From contig NZ_JACWFE010000005.1 of assembly GCF_019749375.1 (NCBI RefSeq), forward strand, positions 62,001 to 126,000: DNA of 64,000 nucleotides, read 5' to 3'. Position 1 is the first letter of the stretch; each line of letters opens with the position of its first letter. Shown one piece after another: positions 50,348-59,045 of the stretch. The notes beneath the pieces are model-generated. The model was not told the DNA's origin, made no database searches, and saw nothing but the letters and a program-made list of their open reading frames with translations. Both the position numbers and the translations under genes were made by a program. This DNA comes from Bacillus sp. S/N-304-OC-R1. Lineage in GTDB: Bacteria > Bacillota > Bacilli > Bacillales > Cytobacillaceae.

Positions 50348-51778
50348 TTAGCCTAAAAACAATGAAAAGCCAATATAAAAAATAAATGCAGCGGCTGCAC
50401 CGACGGCAGAAAGTTTTAATTTATAGCGGGCATAGTCCACAATGGATAAGTCAAGAATCGAAGCAGTCGTGATGGTCGTATCGCCAAGCGGAGAAGTGAT
50501 GGCGCCAAAGGCTCCGCTTGCGAAAACAGCTCCGACCGTTAACGGAATTGAGGCACCAGTCGCCACAGCTAATGATATTCCTAATGGCATAAATAATCCC
50601 CATGTGCCCCAAGACGATCCAATAAAAAATCCAACAACAGAGCCGATCAAAAATATTGTTGCAGGTGTCATAAAGGCAGGTACAAAGCTTCCTAAAGTGG
50701 AACCGACAAATGCTGAAAAGCCAAGGTCTTCAGCTGCTGATGTTAATGCCCAGATCAAAATGAGTAGGCTGATGGCCTGCATCATTTGGTTGCCGCCATC
50801 ATAAAAGTGATACAAAATCTCACTCATTTTCTGCTTACGGACTATGTAAAAAATATATGTAAAAATCAAGGTAATAAAAACGGCGAGGAGCATAACGAAT
50901 GTGGCATCTGCCTTTGAAAACGCCTCAAAAACAGTTTGAGCCCCTTTAGATATTCCATTCTTCCATAATAGAAATAGTGATAGTGCTAACAAAATAAAAA
51001 CCGGAAATATTAAATGCCATGGCTGAGCCTTCACTAAAGATAATTCTTTATTTATCCCCATTCGGTGAAAATCATGATCTCCATGTTCATTTTCTGCATT
51101 CTTGTTCAGTTTATTATCATACTTCGCTTTTTTAGTCGATGGCCAAAACGTTTGTATAATGCCAATCCCAAGCATAATAATCGCATAAAAGTTAAACAGG
51201 ATACTTAATAAAAATACTTCATACGGTGACATGCCTAAATTTAAACCACGTATTCCGCCCGATACTAACGAGACCATAAAACCAACAAAGGCAGTAGCAA
51301 CAGGTAAGAGAACAATGGTCGATTCCGTTGAAATATCTAACGTCATTCCAACCTTTTGTCTAGAAAGATTCATTTTATTGATAAGCGACTTGACGATTGG
51401 TCCAATCATCATAATGCGAAACATAGGCATCATAAAAGTAAAGGGAAGAGTAAACCAAATAAGTCCAAGGAGTCCACGCTCGGTCTTAATTTTTTTTCCA
51501 ACCCATTCTGCGAAGCCTTTAATGCCTCCAGCAATATTCATCATCCCGACAAGACCGCCAAATAAATATAAAAAGCCGACTATTTTAATATTTGTATTAT
51601 CCGATAATGTGGATACGATGTATGTAACAGCTTGTTGTGTGCCAGTTAATAAATTTGAAGTGACCAGAATGGAGCCAACAAGGATCCCTACAACAAGTCC
51701 CGGCAGAATGTCTTTTAACCAAATAGACATAGAAATGACAATAGCAAATGGTAATAACGAAACCCAAGCATGCTCCAC
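50348..51778 (-). CDS. NhaC-family Na+/H+ antiporter
   Basis: 476 residues from the GTG at 51778, 8 nt after GGGGAGG; an ATG at 51805 precedes that site. About twelve helices, with FIGSSWGTWGLFMPLGISLA and GAFGAITSPLGDTTITTASI as the NhaC-type core. The hydrophilic loop near residues 235-265 is rich in charged residues and His. Could exchange sodium for protons or for an organic acid, as in some NhaC relatives. Confidence 0.88.
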   Translation of the reverse strand: MEHAWVSLLPFAIVISMSIWLKDILPGLVVGILVGSILVTSNLLTGTQQAVTYIVSTLSDNTNIKIVGFLYLFGGLVGMMNIAGGIKGFAEWVGKKIKTERGLLGLIWFTLPFTFMMPMFRIMMIGPIVKSLINKMNLSRQKVGMTLDISTESTIVLLPVATAFVGFMVSLVSGGIRGLNLGMSPYEVFLLSILFNFYAIIMLGIGIIQTFWPSTKKAKYDNKLNKNAENEHGDHDFHRMGINKELSLVKAQPWHLIFPVFILLALSLFLLWKNGISKGAQTVFEAFSKADATFVMLLAVFITLIFTYIFYIVRKQKMSEILYHFYDGGNQMMQAISLLILIWALTSAAEDLGFSAFVGSTLGSFVPAFMTPATIFLIGSVVGFFIGSSWGTWGLFMPLGISLAVATGASIPLTVGAVFASGAFGAITSPLGDTTITTASILDLSIVDYARYKLKLSAVGAAAAFIFYIGFSLFLG

Positions 51779-51812
51779 AACCTTATCCTCCCCATTTAAC
51801 TGCATCTTTTTT

Positions 51813-51842
51813 AAACAGGGAAAGAATAAACTGTCCCTGTTT
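51813..51842. repeat. Inverted repeat in the nhaC-type leader
   Basis: AAACAGGGA (51813-51821) and TCCCTGTTT (51834-51842) are perfect inverted copies, 35 nt upstream of the GTG start. No U-run follows on the gene's strand. Possible operator or RNA hairpin. Confidence 0.6.
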
Positions 51843-51904
51843 TCTATACATGCCTAGTATGACCATTCATCGTATTCCTAATTACATTGTTCTAGCAATG
51901 AAAA

Positions 51905-51925
51905 AAGCCTCCTTGATGAAGGCTT
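51905..51925 (-). terminator. Terminator of the ferritin-like gene
   Basis: On the minus strand AAGCCT pairs with AGGCTT and a T-run follows, 30 nt after the stop. Confidence 0.65.
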
Positions 51926-51955
51926 AATTAGTTCTGGTAGTCTAAAAAAGACATT

Positions 51956-52483
51956 TTATAACGAATTATATAAAACCCCAAATTGAGTCCCATGCTCTAT
52001 CTCATCAACCATTGCAAATAAAAAGGTATCCTTCACTAATTGATCAGTATTGGACAATTGCACATTTCGATAGAATTCGGCTGCTTTTAATTCATCTTTT
52101 AATGCCATTAGGAGTCCTGCTTTGTAATTTGGATATTGAGAAGGGACAATACGATATTGTGGTGTTTTTCCTGTTAAATACGTATAGAGCTTTTTGAAAG
52201 CTTCTAAGTGTTCTAATTCATCATTTCTTGCATGCTGAACAAACTCTTTATGCAAATTATTCGGAGCTTCTTTCAATAAACGAGAATAAAAATCGGCTGC
52301 AGTCGCTTCATCCACAATCGCCTTCATAGTGTTTTTAATTAATTGATCCATCGTTTCTTTTCCTAATAGGGGTAGATTAGGGATGTTGAATTGTTGATTA
52401 TGATCAGGGGTACGTGGATACATATGCTGATTTTGCGGATAGGAAGCCATGATCGGTACATAGGGATAATAATTATTATACAT
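51956..52483 (-). CDS. Ferritin-like protein with a Tyr/Pro-rich N-terminus
   Basis: 175 residues from the ATG at 52483, 7 nt after AAGGAGA. The first 40 residues (YNNYYPYVPIMASYPQNQHM) are Tyr/Pro/Asn-rich and probably disordered. The rest is a four-helix bundle with DEATAADFYSRLL, RNDELEHLEAF, LKDELKAAEFY and MVDEIEHGTQF, giving two ExxH di-metal motifs. Such proteins in bacilli are often spore- or coat-associated, which is inference here. Confidence 0.75.
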   Translation of the reverse strand: MYNNYYPYVPIMASYPQNQHMYPRTPDHNQQFNIPNLPLLGKETMDQLIKNTMKAIVDEATAADFYSRLLKEAPNNLHKEFVQHARNDELEHLEAFKKLYTYLTGKTPQYRIVPSQYPNYKAGLLMALKDELKAAEFYRNVQLSNTDQLVKDTFLFAMVDEIEHGTQFGVLYNSL

Positions 52484-52640
52484 GAGCAAATCTCCTTATT
52501 TATTTATAGTATTAATTATTAGCCTATGCACACTCATATTTTTTGGTTCTGAAGCGATTTGTTTTTTTGAAAACCTTCTAAAATGGATATATCTGTATTG
52601 AGCATGTATAATATTTATAATATATTGCAGGGGGGATCTC

Positions 52641-52898
52641 ATGGAAGAATTGATGGGTTTCTTATTAGGATCTTTACAATTGTTCTATCCTTTGCTAATA
52701 GCATCTGGCATTGTTTTTGTGTATGGACTCATAAAGCGTTCATGGATTTCGATGACAGTAAGTGCTATTTTACTTTATCCTGATGCCTGGTATTTTAGTG
52801 GCTATCCTCCATTTCCATGGGCGAAATTTATTCCGATTATTTTCATATTAATAGCTATTGCATTTTACTTAAGAAAAAGAAAAGGGATAATGGATTAA
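52641..52898 (+). CDS. Small membrane protein of unknown function
   Basis: 85 residues with three membrane helices (about 4-27, 31-48 and 60-78) and a basic tail (RKRKG). GGGGGGATCTC precedes the ATG. The central YPDAWYFSGYPPFPWAK stretch is conserved-looking but not one I can name. Confidence 0.65.
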   Translation: MEELMGFLLGSLQLFYPLLIASGIVFVYGLIKRSWISMTVSAILLYPDAWYFSGYPPFPWAKFIPIIFILIAIAFYLRKRKGIMD

Positions 52899-52950
52899 GA
52901 ATAAGATTGAAATTCTGGAAATGAGTCTTGTGGATTAGCTAATATAATGA

Positions 52951-52978
52951 AAATCGCTCAGATTTCACTGAGCGATTT
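52951..52978. terminator. Bidirectional terminator
   Basis: AAATCGCTCA pairs with TGAGCGATTT between convergent genes. Confidence 0.8.
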
Positions 52979-52995
52979 TAAAGTATATTTCAAGC

Positions 52996-53298
52996 TTAGA
53001 TTTCTCGAAAGATACTGTCTAAACTGCTATATCTTCTGTGATCATCTGCGTTTGGATTATCATGTTCAACAATCCATTCATCCATTTCCTTAGCTAATTC
53101 TCCTTGGTCATTTTTTATGTATGGGCTATGGATATGATAGGTTTTGCCGTTCTTATTGACCGTATAGCCAAGATAATATCGGTCGCCTTCTCCGTGTTCT
53201 TCAAAAATCCCAATATCATCTACATTATATTTATCCATATAAGATTGAAACGACTGCTGTAAACCATTGATTACTTGCTCGCGCGGTAAAAAATCCAT
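52996..53298 (-). CDS. DUF5634-like small soluble protein
   Basis: 100 residues from the ATG at 53298, 8 nt after AAAGGAG. Acidic, with YYLGYTVNKNGKTYHIHSPY in the middle and a C-terminal DDHRRYSSLDSIFREI. It resembles a small Bacillus-specific family listed as DUF5634; function unknown. Confidence 0.6.
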   Translation of the reverse strand: MDFLPREQVINGLQQSFQSYMDKYNVDDIGIFEEHGEGDRYYLGYTVNKNGKTYHIHSPYIKNDQGELAKEMDEWIVEHDNPNADDHRRYSSLDSIFREI

Positions 53299-53347
53299 TC
53301 GATCAGCTCCTTTCATTATTACTACACTTAATATGGCTTAGCTTTAA

Positions 53348-53563
53348 TTTTTTTACACTAAAGTAGGAAAATCATTTCCTGAATTAGAATTAATAGAAAA
53401 ATTGGTCATAGAATTTAGTATTCCGATTATTGCTAAAGGAGGTATTTGGACACCAGATCAGTTTAAGAAGGTATTTGAGCTTGGTGCTCATGCAGCAGTT
53501 ATTGATACCGCTATCACAAGACCAATGGAGATTACGAAGAGATTTGTAGAGGAAATGAAATAG
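53348..53563 (+). pseudogene. nanE: Truncated N-acetylmannosamine-6-phosphate 2-epimerase (nanE remnant)
   Basis: The frame reads IIAKGGIWTPDQFKKVFELG, then AAVIDTAITRPMEITKRFVE and a stop, which is the C-terminal third of NanE (usually about 220-230 residues). The N-terminal two-thirds, start codon and binding site are missing; the frame opens at a TAA just upstream, next to the DUF5634-like gene. The adjacent ROK kinase and nagA are consistent with a former nan/nag operon. Confidence 0.85.
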
Positions 53564-53599
53564 ACTTATATAATGATACACATATTGAGGTCGAATGAA

Positions 53600-54487
53600 A
53601 TGAACATATTAGCATTGGATATAGGGGGAACCTCTATAAAAGCTGGCGTCAGTGATGAGAGGGGGAATTTAAAGGATTTTAATGAATACCCTACTCAGCT
53701 CAGCGGCAATCAAAAAAATATAGTTGAAAAAATAAAGGCAATTATTGCAGACTATCATGGCTTTGATGCAATCGGTATAAGCACAGCTGGGCAAGTGAAT
53801 AGTGAAGAGGGATATATCATTTATTATGCAAATGACAATATTCCAAACTATACAGGTACAAGCTTAAAGGATATTTTAGAGGAGCAATTTAATGTGCCGG
53901 TTGAGGTTGAAAACGATGTAAATGCAGCTGCTCTCGGTGAAAAGTATTTTGGAGCGGGCAAAAAATATGAAAATTTTCTTTGCCTGACCTTTGGGACTGG
54001 AATTGGCGGAGCAATTGTTCTTGGATCACAATTGTATAAAGGACATCGGGGAATTGCAGCAGAATTTGGCCATATGATTACCCACCCGAATGGAAGGAAA
54101 TGCCCGTGCGGCCGCTTGGGGTGCTATGAAACCTATGCTTCTACAACAGCTTTAGTTAGTAAAGCTAAGGAAATAAATACAGACTTTATGAACGGGAAGG
54201 TAATCTTTGCGGAAGAAAATAAAATTCATTTTGAACTTCAAAAGGTTATACAAGAATGGATCTTCGAGGTTTCCCTTGGTTTAACCTCCCTTATTCACAT
54301 TTTTAATCCCTCGGCTATAATTATTGGCGGTGGGGTTATGGAACAAGAAGATCTTGTTCACATGGTGTCACTAAAGGTAAAAGAATTAATCATGGAAAGT
54401 TTTTCAGATGTAGTTATAACGAAAGCGTCTTTAGGCAATAAAGCGGGGATGTTAGGCGCTGCTTTATTACATTTGCAAAAGCACTAA
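53600..54487 (+). CDS. ROK-family sugar kinase
   Basis: 295 residues from the ATG at 53600, after TGAGGT. LALDIGGTSIKAGVSDERG binds phosphate, VENDVNAAALGE holds the catalytic Asp, GTGIGGAIV follows, and the ROK zinc motif reads CPCGRLGCYETYAST. Between a nanE remnant and nagA it was probably an N-acetylmannosamine or N-acetylglucosamine kinase; glucose is also possible. Confidence 0.87.
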   Translation: MNILALDIGGTSIKAGVSDERGNLKDFNEYPTQLSGNQKNIVEKIKAIIADYHGFDAIGISTAGQVNSEEGYIIYYANDNIPNYTGTSLKDILEEQFNVPVEVENDVNAAALGEKYFGAGKKYENFLCLTFGTGIGGAIVLGSQLYKGHRGIAAEFGHMITHPNGRKCPCGRLGCYETYASTTALVSKAKEINTDFMNGKVIFAEENKIHFELQKVIQEWIFEVSLGLTSLIHIFNPSAIIIGGGVMEQEDLVHMVSLKVKELIMESFSDVVITKASLGNKAGMLGAALLHLQKH

Positions 54488-54494
54488 ATAGAGG

Positions 54495-54559
54495 GAGTGA
54501 ATAAATAAATAATCAAGATATTTTTTCACTCATTCACTCACAATATAAATCATTCACTC
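54495..54559. repeat. ATTCACTC repeats after the ROK kinase
   Basis: GAGTGAAT (54495) faces TTCACTC (54525), ATTCACTC (54532) and ATTCACTC (54552), so a hairpin with several alternative 3' arms is possible. A terminator role is plausible. Confidence 0.45.
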
Positions 54560-54708
54560 TCTTATAGCACGTCTAATGATAAAGATAATCCGCAAATGAC
54601 AAGTAAAGTTACAATGTGAGATACGATAAAATAATTATCAACAAAATTACTGGTATGAAATGTAATGCTTTAAATGTAAGAAGGTCCAAGGAGGCAGTTT
54701 AACAGTAA

Positions 54709-54825
54709 AAATTTCACAGCTATTTATTGGATCTTCTTTATTTTGAATTCTTTATTCGAACTAACAATGAAGCAGCTGTCAACCAAGAGCTTACGGCAAA
54801 GGCAGTTATAGAGAAATTGCTTTAA
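54709..54825 (+). pseudogene. Possible C-terminal remnant of an unidentified gene
   Basis: The open stretch ends with TNNEAAVNQELTAKAVIEKL and a stop, protein-like but without start or binding site. It lies in the 385-bp gap between the ROK kinase and nagA, next to another decayed gene. Confidence 0.3.
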
Positions 54826-54872
54826 ACAAATACGCTTGAGAGCTTTTTGGGTGGCGGCAAGAAGGTGATGAA

Positions 54873-56063
54873 GTGGACAAGTTAATCATATTAAATACTA
54901 CAGTATATTCAGAGGATGATGTCATCACCAAAGGCTACATCAAGATAGAGGCAGGCAAAATTGCTGAATTAGGAAATATGAAAGAACTAGACGATATCCA
55001 GGACTATAAGGTTCTTTCCTTTCCAATGAATTATTCAGCAATTCCCGGCTTAATTGATGTACATATTCATGGAGTAAATGGCGTTGACGTGATGGATGCC
55101 ACTAAGGAAGCACTTGAAACAATGGCTGCAGTTCTTCCAAGAGAAGGAACAACCAGCTTTTTAGCTACGACTATGACACAATCAAAAGAAGCTATAGAAA
55201 ATGCCTTAATCAATGCAGGGGAATTTATTGAAAATCAGGTCGATCATAATAAAGCTGAAATTCTCGGTATCCATCTCGAAGGTCCCTTCGTTAATAAAAA
55301 AATGGCAGGGGCACAGCCTGTTCAATATATTATCGATCCTCAAGTTGAGTTATTTAAGAAATGGCAGAAGCTTTCAAAAGGGTATATTAAGTTAGTCACG
55401 CTAGCTCCAGAAATCGATGGGGGACTCAAACTTACAAAGTATTTAAAAGGAACGGGAGTTATTGCATCCATCGGTCACTCTCAATCAACATATGAAGAAG
55501 CTGTTCATGCCATTGAGGCTGGAGCTACTCATGCCACTCATCTTTTTAATCAGATGAGCGGTTTACATCACCGGGAGCCGGGTATAGTAGGTGCGGTATT
55601 TTTACGAGGAGAATTAAAAGCCGAGTTAATTGCAGATGGTGTGCACGTTAAACCTGAGGTTGTGAAGCTAACTCATAAAATGATCGGGACTGACCGAATT
55701 ATCTTAATCACAGATTCAATGAGAGCGAAATGCTTAAAAAATGGAACGTACGATTTAGGCGGCCAAGAAGTAACGGTTAAGGATGGAAAGGCTGTATTGA
55801 GAGAGGGGACCCTGGCTGGAAGCATATTAAAGCTCGGTCAGGCGATAAAAAATATGATGTCTTATACGGGTTGTTCATTAGAAGATGTTATTGAGATGGG
55901 ATCAGCGAACCCTGCAAAACAGCTCAATGTGTTCCATCGGAAGGGCAGCCTCGCTGTTGGGAAGGATGCAGATTTAGTAATTCTAGATGGAAATAAGGAT
56001 GTGTATATGACACTTTGCCATGGCTCAATCGCATATGACAAAGGTGTTACGAAAAATCCATGA
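54873..56063 (+). CDS. nagA: N-acetylglucosamine-6-phosphate deacetylase
   Basis: 396 residues from a GTG preceded by AAGAAGGTG. Amidohydrolase barrel: LIDVHIHGVNG (metal His pair), HLEGPFVNKKMAGAQP (metal Glu), IGHSQSTYEEA and GATHATHLFNQMSG (metal His residues), ADGVHVKP, and catalytic Asp in LITDSMRAK. It frees acetate to give glucosamine-6-phosphate. No nagB or transporter gene adjoins it, so the pathway must be completed elsewhere. Confidence 0.93.
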   Translation: MDKLIILNTTVYSEDDVITKGYIKIEAGKIAELGNMKELDDIQDYKVLSFPMNYSAIPGLIDVHIHGVNGVDVMDATKEALETMAAVLPREGTTSFLATTMTQSKEAIENALINAGEFIENQVDHNKAEILGIHLEGPFVNKKMAGAQPVQYIIDPQVELFKKWQKLSKGYIKLVTLAPEIDGGLKLTKYLKGTGVIASIGHSQSTYEEAVHAIEAGATHATHLFNQMSGLHHREPGIVGAVFLRGELKAELIADGVHVKPEVVKLTHKMIGTDRIILITDSMRAKCLKNGTYDLGGQEVTVKDGKAVLREGTLAGSILKLGQAIKNMMSYTGCSLEDVIEMGSANPAKQLNVFHRKGSLAVGKDADLVILDGNKDVYMTLCHGSIAYDKGVTKNP

Positions 56064-56182
56064 ACATTAAAAGAGTTCGACAAGCTCCCATTCAAATAAC
56101 GATTATTGTGATGAAACGGCATTATCGGGAATACATTTTTAAAGTGATCTGTACCAGATCCATAACGATTGGAGGCATGATA

Positions 56183-56281
56183 ATGCAAAAGACATTTTCA
56201 GCTGATGGGGAAGATGCTGGGGAGCTAGTTAGCAAGCTATCTGAAGTCATGATTTCGCAAGCTATTGGTGAAGAATGTTAG
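56183..56281 (+). CDS. Candidate 32-residue peptide or gene fragment
   Basis: ATG at 56183 is 7 nt after GGAGG. The product starts MQKTFSADGEDAGELVSKLS and ends IGEEC. It follows nagA by 120 nt. It could be a small protein or the N-terminus of a gene lost by deletion. Confidence 0.3.
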   Translation: MQKTFSADGEDAGELVSKLSEVMISQAIGEEC

Positions 56282-56351
56282 AGATTTAAAGAAATTCCTG
56301 TTTCATATATAGTCGCGATAGCAACGAATTATAGAAGTACATCAAAAATCG

Positions 56352-56384
56352 GAAGCCACTAATTCCAAAGGCTTCCGTTTTTAA
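56352..56384 (+). terminator. Terminator after the nagA region
   Basis: CGGAAGCC pairs with GGCTTCCG (56372-56379), followed by TTTTT. Confidence 0.8.
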
Positions 56385-56425
56385 TGTCTTTGCTTTTTCA
56401 AGGCACGCCAATCAGCGAGTTTTCT

Positions 56426-57523
56426 TTACCGAATGCGCACTTCTGTTTCCGCATCAAAGAAGTGGACTTTATTCATATTCAAGGCAAGTTCAATTTTCTG
56501 GCCGCTTTGTACAGGGGTGTTGGCATCTATACGAGCGACAAAATTTTGACCTTCAATGCTAGAGTAAATCATTAATTCAGCACCCGTTAACTCCGAAACA
56601 TCCACCTGTACTGAAATCGCTGATCTTTTGGAAGATTGTATGAAGGAAGCATCATTTTGAATATCTTCAGGACGAACACCAAGAATGATATTCTTGCCAA
56701 CATAGCTTTTATCACGAAGAACCTTAAATTTGTCTTCTGGTATAGCAAGAGTTGTATTACCAACTATAAATCCATTTTCCTCTAACACACCGTTAATGAA
56801 ATTCATCGCAGGTGAGCCAATAAATCCGCCGACGAAAAGATTTTCAGGATTATCGTAAACCTCTTTAGGAGCGCCAACCTGTTGGATCACGCCATCCTTC
56901 ATTACAACAATTCGAGTTGCCATTGTCATGGCTTCGGTCTGATCATGAGTTACATAAATCGTTGTAGTCTGTAGACGCTGATGGAGCTTAATAATTTCTG
57001 AACGCATTTGTACCCGAAGCTTCGCATCGAGATTAGAAAGCGGCTCGTCCATTAAGAACACCTTTGCATCGCGAACGATAGCTCTTCCGAGAGCAACACG
57101 CTGACGCTGTCCGCCAGAAAGAGCTTTTGGCTTACGATCTAAATACGTATCAAGACCAAGAATCTTCGCTGCATTTCTAACGCGGCGATCAATTTCATCT
57201 TTTGAAAATTTACGAAGCTTTAATCCAAATGCCATATTTTCATAAACGCTCATATGTGGATAAAGGGCATAGTTTTGGAAAACCATGGCGATGTCCCGAT
57301 CTTTAGGAGGGACGTCATTCACTCTTTTTCCATCAATATAAAAATCACCCTTTGAAATCTCTTCAAGACCGGCAATCATTCGTAAAGTAGTAGATTTACC
57401 GCAGCCTGAAGGACCAACAAATACAATAAATTCTTTATCCTTAATATTAAGGTTAAAGTCTTCAACAGCTGTTACTTTATTGTCGTAGATTTTGTAAATC
57501 TGTTCGAGTTTTAATTCAGCCAT
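56426..57523 (-). CDS. msmX: Sugar ABC importer ATPase (MsmX/UgpC type)
   Basis: 365 residues from the ATG at 57523. Walker A GPSGCGKST, Q-loop MVFQNYALYPHMSVYEN, signature LSGGQRQRVALGRA, Walker B VFLMDEPLSNLDAKLR and a C-terminal TOBE/OB region (VILGVRPEDIQ-like). In bacilli this orphan ATPase powers several sugar importers, which fits the lack of permease genes here. It follows a PucR-type regulator on the same strand. Confidence 0.9.
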   Translation of the reverse strand: MAELKLEQIYKIYDNKVTAVEDFNLNIKDKEFIVFVGPSGCGKSTTLRMIAGLEEISKGDFYIDGKRVNDVPPKDRDIAMVFQNYALYPHMSVYENMAFGLKLRKFSKDEIDRRVRNAAKILGLDTYLDRKPKALSGGQRQRVALGRAIVRDAKVFLMDEPLSNLDAKLRVQMRSEIIKLHQRLQTTTIYVTHDQTEAMTMATRIVVMKDGVIQQVGAPKEVYDNPENLFVGGFIGSPAMNFINGVLEENGFIVGNTTLAIPEDKFKVLRDKSYVGKNIILGVRPEDIQNDASFIQSSKRSAISVQVDVSELTGAELMIYSSIEGQNFVARIDANTPVQSGQKIELALNMNKVHFFDAETEVRIR

Positions 57524-57651
57524 ATTTAACAGCCCCATTTCGTTTAGTGTTAATTTAATTGTAAGAAAAATCTTTGATTCAGAATATGGGCTGGCTGCAC
57601 AAACTTTTTTCGGAATTTTTAGTCTGTTCTTATAAATGCTAAGCCATTATT

Positions 57652-58557
57652 TTAATTACCTTCATTTTTAAATAATAGACAAGAAAGGTAAACCGTAATT
57701 GTGCTATTGAAATCCTTGAAATTTACCCCTGTCTTTTGGGCGAATTTATCTAATCTGTACTGTAATGTATTCCGATGAATATAGAGTTCTTTTGCGGTTA
57801 ACGTAACGTTCGAGTTATTTTCTAAAAATCGTTTGACTGTCATTAACAATTCAGGCTCATCCGCAATTTTTTTTAGTATTTCTGACTGCAGCCAATTCCG
57901 TATTTTTTTCGGCATCTGGTGGGAAAGTATAAAAGGCAAACTTCGTTCAAATGTGTGAAAGACCTGTGATGGTATGAGTTTTATCGCTTGTTCAAAAAAT
58001 CCTTGAGCTTCTTTGATTTTAGCTGGCCATTCTTTTGATAAAGGCTGGATTTTTCCACTATAAAAATAAGCTTTAATAAAAAAGTCACTTTCAAGAGTTT
58101 GACTAAGGGAGAGGAATAAACTTTCATCTTCTTTTGGTTCTGAATTCTGTTCGATAATAATGCCAAATTCGTGACCTTCCCAAAGAATAATAGCTTCATC
58201 TCGAAAAAAGCCGTACATAGCTTCCTCTAATCCATCTCGCTCCCACTCTTTTCCAAACAAATGAAATAATATGAAACGATTATTGGTATCGTTTTCGGAG
58301 ATCGGAATTTCTCCGTTGTTGTAAAGGAAATCGTGCCATTTTTGGACCTTTGGATGAATGGCAAATGAGTTAGATTCATATTGAAATAGAGATTTTAATA
58401 ATAGGAGTTCTTTTTTATGAATGGCTCCAAATGGAATTCCGAGCCATTGTGAGCTAGAGTCATCTTTAAACCAATGAAAGCCGGAATAGTAGCTAAAATT
58501 AGGCTTCTCAGCTAATAGCAGGGAATCACAATAATAAGCTTGTAATTTATCAAACAT
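57652..58557 (-). CDS. PucR/CdaR-type helix-turn-helix regulator (YxkF-like)
   Basis: 301 residues. The C-terminal 60 residues (LENNSNVTLTAKELYIHRNT, then LQYRLDKFAQKTGVNFKDF) are the PucR-type HTH. The N-terminal two-thirds are not a domain I can name. Bacillus subtilis has a like gene beside msmX, and here it lies 128 nt upstream of it on the same strand, so control of sugar ATPase expression is plausible. Confidence 0.78.
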   Translation of the reverse strand: MFDKLQAYYCDSLLLAEKPNFSYYSGFHWFKDDSSSQWLGIPFGAIHKKELLLLKSLFQYESNSFAIHPKVQKWHDFLYNNGEIPISENDTNNRFILFHLFGKEWERDGLEEAMYGFFRDEAIILWEGHEFGIIIEQNSEPKEDESLFLSLSQTLESDFFIKAYFYSGKIQPLSKEWPAKIKEAQGFFEQAIKLIPSQVFHTFERSLPFILSHQMPKKIRNWLQSEILKKIADEPELLMTVKRFLENNSNVTLTAKELYIHRNTLQYRLDKFAQKTGVNFKDFNSTITVYLSCLLFKNEGN

Positions 58558-58741
58558 GAAAAACTCTCCATTATATTCAAGTATTTACGTTTAATTCAAG
58601 TTACTTCTTAATTATATGTTATTAAAAGCGATGTCACTAGCAAATTTGATTTTATATTAAAGTGAGAGAAGGTCATTGATAAAAAATCTTAAGACCATGA
58701 CACTCATCTGTATATTTGATTAGAATGATTAAATTTTCATA
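58558..58741. other. Left part of a 490-bp gap
   Basis: AT-rich DNA; promoter region of the PucR-type gene. Nothing else recognised. Confidence 0.5.
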
Positions 58742-58875
58742 TTTCCCGAGAAATATACAATTGAAGATATAAACGAACAGGATTGGACAGATTTTTCAAA
58801 GAGCCGCTTACATATAAGGTGCCAATTGATCTATGGCTCGTGAAAATCTCAATAGAATTATTGAGTAATGTCTGA
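58742..58875 (+). pseudogene. Possible frameshifted gene remnant
   Basis: Two overlapping open stretches in different frames read FPEKYTIEDINEQDWTDFSK and then PLTYKVPIDLWLVKISIELL plus a stop. They read as one protein only if a frameshift near 58800 is assumed. No start, binding site or known family; weak evidence. Confidence 0.3.
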
Positions 58876-59045
58876 AAAAAATGAAATCTTGCAGGTAATA
58901 ACTGCCGTTTCAACCTTTTTATATCCTGTATATAATTATGATATAGAAAAGTATTTTAGCGAAAGTTGTCGAATAAATGAATATATTGTCGATTTTTTAG
59001 AGGAGGAGGTATAATAGTACTATCAATGATTGTGAGGAAGCAAGC

